Source: Cytophagales bacterium (GTDB taxonomy: Bacteria; Bacteroidota; Bacteroidia; Cytophagales; Cyclobacteriaceae). From it: a stretch of DNA of 64,000 nt. The DNA is taken from NCBI GenBank assembly GCA_020402945.1, contig JADBYQ010000013.1, positions 62,001 to 126,000 of the forward strand, in the 5' to 3' direction. Shown here one piece after another: positions 60,462 to 64,000 of the stretch. The notes beneath the pieces are model-generated. The model was not told where the DNA came from, made no database searches, and worked only from the letters and a program-made list of their open reading frames with translations. The stretch's first letter is position 1; every line of letters begins with the position of its first letter. Position numbers and translations under genes: made by a program.

Positions 60462-62240
60462 CTATTCTTTTCCGTGGCCAACAATTTTCTTCGCGGCCGC
60501 TTCGCCCACCACTTCTTTCAATTCGTCAAGGGAAGCTTCTTTAATTTTTTTAAAGGACCTAAAGTGAGCCAGCAACTTGTCGGCAGTTTTTTTTCCTATT
60601 CCCGGAATACTTTCGAGCTCTGTCACAAAAGTGGAGTTGCTTCTTTTTAGTCGATGAAAGGTGATGCCAAAACGATGTGCCTCATCGCGAATGCGTTGAA
60701 TCAGTAAAAGGGCTGGTGACTTTTTACTAATGAGTAACGGCAGCGAGTCGTCAGGATAGTAAATTTCTTCCAAGCGTTTGGCAATACCCACAATCGGTAT
60801 TTTTCCATATAAGCCCAACTCTTGTAATGCCTCGCAAGCGCTACTCAGTTGGCCTTTGCCACCATCCACAATAATTAATTGGGGGTATTCGCCTTCTTCT
60901 TCCATGATACGCTTGTAACGTCTTCCCACAATTTCTTTCATAGAAGCAAAGTCATCCGGGCCCACAACTGTTTTAATATTAAAATGACGATATCCTTTTT
61001 TGTCGGGCTTGCCATCCACAAAACGAACCATGGCAGCCACGGGATTGGTGCCTTGAAAATTTGAGTTATCAAAGCACTCAATAATTTTCGGGTATTGATT
61101 GAGGCGTAGATTTTCCTGAAGGATGTGAAGCACTTCGTTCTTCTTGGTCTTGCGCTCTTCTTTGTTGATCTCGCGCTCTCGTTTTAAATACAATGCGTTC
61201 TTGAGCGATAGATCGACTAATTTTTTCTTGTCACCTATCTGTGGAACGATGTTTTCAAAGTCATCGGACTTAACTGACAATTCTTTATTGGTAAACACTT
61301 CGGGGTTATTGCTATGATGTTCGCCTCGCAATTCTTGTACAGCCATGCTCAAGATCTCTTCATCGGGTTCGTCCAATTTCTTTTTGATTTCCAGATTTTT
61401 CGAAAAGATAATGGCGCCCTCTTTGATCTGTAAGTAATTGATGAACGCATCCGTCTCGCTACTGGCAATCGTGACGACATCGATGTCGGTGAGTTTGCGG
61501 TTTACTACGAGTGACTTAGTTTGGAAATTTTCAAGTTTCTCCAGTTTGAATTTATAAAAGCCTGCTTTTTCAAATTCAAGTTGTTCAGCGGCCAACTTCA
61601 TTTGATTAGCAAAATATTCTTCCACAATACTAAGATTGCCTTTTAAAATATAGCGTGCCTGAGCTATTTCTTCATTGTACACGGATTCTTCCTGCAGTCC
61701 TTCGCAAGGGCCCTTGCAGTTACCTATGTGAAACTCGAGACACACTTTAAATTTTTTCTCTTCAATGTTCTCTTTTGAAAGAAGAAGCGAGCAGGTACGA
61801 ATGGAGTACAATTGTCTCACTAACTCCAGCACACTGTTCATGGCGCCCACACTGGAATACGGCCCAAAGTATTCGCCCTGTTTCGCGATGTATTTACGGG
61901 TAGAAATGATTCTTGGAAAACGCTCTTTTAAAATGCAGAGATAAGGAAACGTTTTATCGTCTTTGAGTAAGATGTTGTACTTCGGCTGATTTTGTTTGAT
62001 CAGATTATTTTCAAGCAGCAGCGCGTCAAACTCCGTATTCGCTAGCGTATACTCAAGTGTAACAATTTCCGAAACTAGCTTCTCGGTTTTGCGATTGTAT
62101 TGCGATTGCTTGGTGAAGTAACTGGATACGCGTTTCTTCAAGCTCTTGGCCTTTCCGACATAAATCAATAAGCCTTCTTTGTTGTAGTACCGATAAACTC
62201 CGGGAGAATCGGGAAGAGAAGCTATTTGATCTTTCAACAT
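60462..62240 (-). CDS. uvrC: excinuclease ABC subunit C
   Basis: 592 residues from ATG 62240 (MLKDQIASLPDSPGVYRYYN). N-terminal GIY-YIG nuclease (GVYRYYNKEGLLIYVGKAK, KRVSSYF), cysteine-containing and UVR motif region (LKGNLSIVEEYFANQMKLAA), the RNase-H-like C-terminal nuclease (IECFDNSNFQGTNPVAAMV, LIIVDGGKGQLSSA), and (HhH)2 (LESIPGIGKKTADKLLAHF). Makes both incisions in nucleotide excision repair with UvrAB. The seven codons beyond 62240 lie in AT-rich repeat sequence. Confidence 0.97.
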   Translation of the reverse strand: MLKDQIASLPDSPGVYRYYNKEGLLIYVGKAKSLKKRVSSYFTKQSQYNRKTEKLVSEIVTLEYTLANTEFDALLLENNLIKQNQPKYNILLKDDKTFPYLCILKERFPRIISTRKYIAKQGEYFGPYSSVGAMNSVLELVRQLYSIRTCSLLLSKENIEEKKFKVCLEFHIGNCKGPCEGLQEESVYNEEIAQARYILKGNLSIVEEYFANQMKLAAEQLEFEKAGFYKFKLEKLENFQTKSLVVNRKLTDIDVVTIASSETDAFINYLQIKEGAIIFSKNLEIKKKLDEPDEEILSMAVQELRGEHHSNNPEVFTNKELSVKSDDFENIVPQIGDKKKLVDLSLKNALYLKREREINKEERKTKKNEVLHILQENLRLNQYPKIIECFDNSNFQGTNPVAAMVRFVDGKPDKKGYRHFNIKTVVGPDDFASMKEIVGRRYKRIMEEEGEYPQLIIVDGGKGQLSSACEALQELGLYGKIPIVGIAKRLEEIYYPDDSLPLLISKKSPALLLIQRIRDEAHRFGITFHRLKRSNSTFVTELESIPGIGKKTADKLLAHFRSFKKIKEASLDELKEVVGEAAAKKIVGHGKE

Positions 62241-62245
62241 AGTTA

Positions 62246-62259
62246 AAGATTCAAAGTTC
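62246..62259. repeat. dispersed AAGATTCAAAGTTC motif
   Basis: The same 14 bases occur at 18810-18823 in the murQ 5' region. Both copies lie just at the 5' end of a minus-strand gene, near similar A/T-rich GAATCTTGAA-like sequence. Confidence 0.4.
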
Positions 62260-62302
62260 AAAATCGAAAATGAGGTGAAGGAGAGCCTTGAACCTTGAAT
62301 AA

Positions 62303-64000
62303 TTAATTTTTAATGTCCCACGGTTTCTCATCTACCTTTCGGACCGAGTCGGGCAGATCAGAATTTTTGCTGCAGTCAAACGAAACATCTACACCGCTGC
62401 TTGGTCGTTTGAAAAATCCTTTGGCAATGCCGGTCTTAGGGTCAGCATATGTTTTAACCATAAATTTATCCCAGATAGGACGTGCCGTTTTTCCACCTTG
62501 ACCAAATGCCCAGGAAGGAAACCGAATACCTCGCTCATCCCCGCCTACCCATACACCTGTCACTAAGTTATGAGTTACGCCCATATACCATCCATCAGAC
62601 GCATCATTAGTGGTTCCTGTTTTTCCTCCAATCTCATTGTCCACTCGCAAATCATAAGTAATTCCTTGCGAAGTTCCGTGTCGCTCTTCGACTCCGCCTC
62701 TTAACATGTAGATCATTTTAAAGGCAGTTTGTTCATTAATAGCTTGTTTTGTTTTAGGCACAAAATTTTCGATTACGTTTCCATTCTTATCTTCGATGCG
62801 TGTGATGAAAAAAGGCTGTGTATTAATTCCCCCATTCACAAAAGTGCTGTAGGCTCCCACCAGCTCAAACAATGAGACATCGCTTGTTCCGAGACATAGT
62901 GAAGGAACCGTGTCCAAGTCACTTTCTATCCCCACACGGTGAGCAAATTCTATCACATTTTCAATACCGAGTGCTTGCATCATCTGTGCGGTGATAGAGT
63001 TTTTTGATTGAGCCATTGCCTGACGGATTGTCATCTCTTCACCAAAACCCTTATCGCCCTCGGCATTGAATGGACTCCAATCCGGTTGGTTTACGATCTT
63101 AAACTGTGGTGAGATATCTTTCAGTTTGTAACAAGGAGAATAGTCAGATTCCATCGCGAGTCCATAGATGAAGGGCTTAAACGTAGATCCGGGTTGTCTT
63201 TTCCCTTGCTTCACGTGATCAAACTTGAAGTACTTGTGATCAATACCTCCTACCCATGCCTTGATATGACCTGAGTTGGGATCCATCGCCATCATTCCGG
63301 TCTGTAGAAAACGCATGTGATAATCCAATGAATCCATACTGCTGAATAGCGTGTCTCGATCGCCTTTCCAAGAGAACACACTCATGGGCTTTTTTAATTT
63401 TAGCATGATTTTTAGAGAGTCAGAATCTTCTCCATATTTATCTGCATAGATCGCATAGGCATCTGTCTTTTTAATTCGCTTTTTCAAAAAGTCCTTGATC
63501 TCACGACCATCTTCGTCCGACCAAGGATTGCGATTGCGCCTTTTCCATTCCTGATAAAATTGTGCCTGCAATACGGCCATATGCTCGGATACTGCTTCCT
63601 CCGCATATTTTTGTAGACGGCTGTCAATTGTTGTGTAGATTTTTAGTCCTGCGTTATACAAATCAATTCCTCTCTCATTGCAATATTGTAGGAGATAGTT
63701 ACTCAGCACCGTGCGGAAATAAGGAGCCAATCCTTCGTTTTGATTTTTAACGCTATAATTAAGTTCTAAAGGCAAACTTTTGATGGAGTCAAACTTCTCC
63801 TTCGTGTTTATTTTATAACCATGCTTGTAAACTTTATAAAGAACTTCATTTCGTTTGCGCAACGCATTGTTTGGATTGCGTTTAGGATTGTAAAACGAAG
63901 GAGCTTGTAACATGCCTACCAGAATTGCTGATTCTTGTAGATTAAGGCTATCGGGTCCCTTATCAAAATAGGTTTCTGCTGCTATCTTTATGCCAAAAGC
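62303..64000 (-). CDS. class A penicillin-binding protein 1A (5' end outside window)
   Basis: The frame runs past the window end; the first visible codons (FGIKIAAETYFDKGPDSLNL) are the end of the GT51 glycosyltransferase domain, followed by QESAILVGMLQAPSFYNP, its standard junction motif. The transpeptidase domain has QPGSTFKPF (SxxK), QSKNSIT (SxN) and GGKTGTTN (KTG). Polymerises and cross-links peptidoglycan in the periplasm. The C-terminus ends after an added tail (VDEKPWDIKN). Complete 3' end, partial 5' end. Confidence 0.95.
   Translation of the reverse strand, partial: AFGIKIAAETYFDKGPDSLNLQESAILVGMLQAPSFYNPKRNPNNALRKRNEVLYKVYKHGYKINTKEKFDSIKSLPLELNYSVKNQNEGLAPYFRTVLSNYLLQYCNERGIDLYNAGLKIYTTIDSRLQKYAEEAVSEHMAVLQAQFYQEWKRRNRNPWSDEDGREIKDFLKKRIKKTDAYAIYADKYGEDSDSLKIMLKLKKPMSVFSWKGDRDTLFSSMDSLDYHMRFLQTGMMAMDPNSGHIKAWVGGIDHKYFKFDHVKQGKRQPGSTFKPFIYGLAMESDYSPCYKLKDISPQFKIVNQPDWSPFNAEGDKGFGEEMTIRQAMAQSKNSITAQMMQALGIENVIEFAHRVGIESDLDTVPSLCLGTSDVSLFELVGAYSTFVNGGINTQPFFITRIEDKNGNVIENFVPKTKQAINEQTAFKMIYMLRGGVEERHGTSQGITYDLRVDNEIGGKTGTTNDASDGWYMGVTHNLVTGVWVGGDERGIRFPSWAFGQGGKTARPIWDKFMVKTYADPKTGIAKGFFKRPSSGVDVSFDCSKNSDLPDSVRKVDEKPWDIKN

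Overview
The window is a stretch of bacterial chromosome from a member of the Bacteroidota, most likely the order Cytophagales. The signs are: promoters of the TAnnTTTG (-7) type upstream of tRNAs and several genes, no regular Shine-Dalgarno sites, several TTG/GTG starts, a PorE-like OmpA lipoprotein of the type IX secretion system (T9SS) and remnants of T9SS C-terminal sorting domains, LytTR/LytS signalling, DUF2520, DUF4834, DUF2721 and M19/M20/S9 peptidases, and a SecA of about 1114 residues. Most of the window is ordinary housekeeping sequence at moderate G+C. The accessory material sits in a few islands rich in hairpin repeats.

Layout. 1-8.7 kb: 5'-truncated cysteine desulfurase, CoA-transferase, DUF2520 protein, a secreted protein made of two TonB-plug-like halves, two overlapping tiny membrane-protein ORFs, a very large TPR protein and a secreted nuclease-fold protein with lost catalytic residues. 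8.7-10.3 kb: an island of decay with a stop-interrupted REP-type tyrosine transposase between inverted hairpin repeats, the 3' stump of a heptose-kinase-like gene, and a GIY-YIG gene lying between tRNA-His and a copy of the tRNA 3' end. 10.4-21.6 kb: DEAD-box helicase, sodium:solute symporter, tRNA-fMet, era, der, a SprT-like protein, a peptidoglycan-recycling pair (BadF-type amino-sugar kinase and murQ), an M19 dipeptidase and a decayed T9SS metalloprotease. 21.7-40 kb: carB, an nth-like gene, DUF4834, dapF, secA, SPOR lipoprotein, M20 amidohydrolase, Na/Pi cotransporter, pyrH-frr, metK, RsmI-like methylase, alpha/beta hydrolase, lysA, BaiN-type flavoprotein and tRNA-Phe. 40.5-50.5 kb: an HdrC/HdrB-like iron-sulfur pair, a small conserved protein, PorE-like protein, DUF2721, TspO-like protein, prolyl oligopeptidase, a beta-barrel protein and a paraoxonase-like lipolactonase family member.

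50.7-55.2 kb is a minus-strand signalling locus: a secreted protein with ten strictly spaced 34-residue SDHY repeats, then a LytS-type histidine kinase, a second LytS-like protein whose phospho-acceptor histidine is aspartate, and a LytTR response regulator, the last three overlapping by four bases each. 55.3-55.9 kb is a cluster of palindromes. 56.0-58.4 kb is a compact A+T-rich three-gene operon: a Hanks-type Ser/Thr kinase, a 387-residue protein I do not recognise and a PD-(D/E)xK nuclease-like protein. This operon is the best candidate in the window for an undescribed (possibly defence-related) system. 58.8-64 kb: a frameshifted secreted lysine-rich gene, an LLM flavin oxidoreductase followed by a remnant of a paralogue's 3' end, uvrC, and a 5'-truncated class A penicillin-binding protein.

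Genes that work together: murQ and the sugar kinase (cell-wall recycling), dapF and lysA (diaminopimelate/lysine), era and der (ribosome assembly), pyrH and frr, and the LytS/pseudo-LytS/LytTR cassette. All functional assignments rest on motifs read by eye; no database search was possible.
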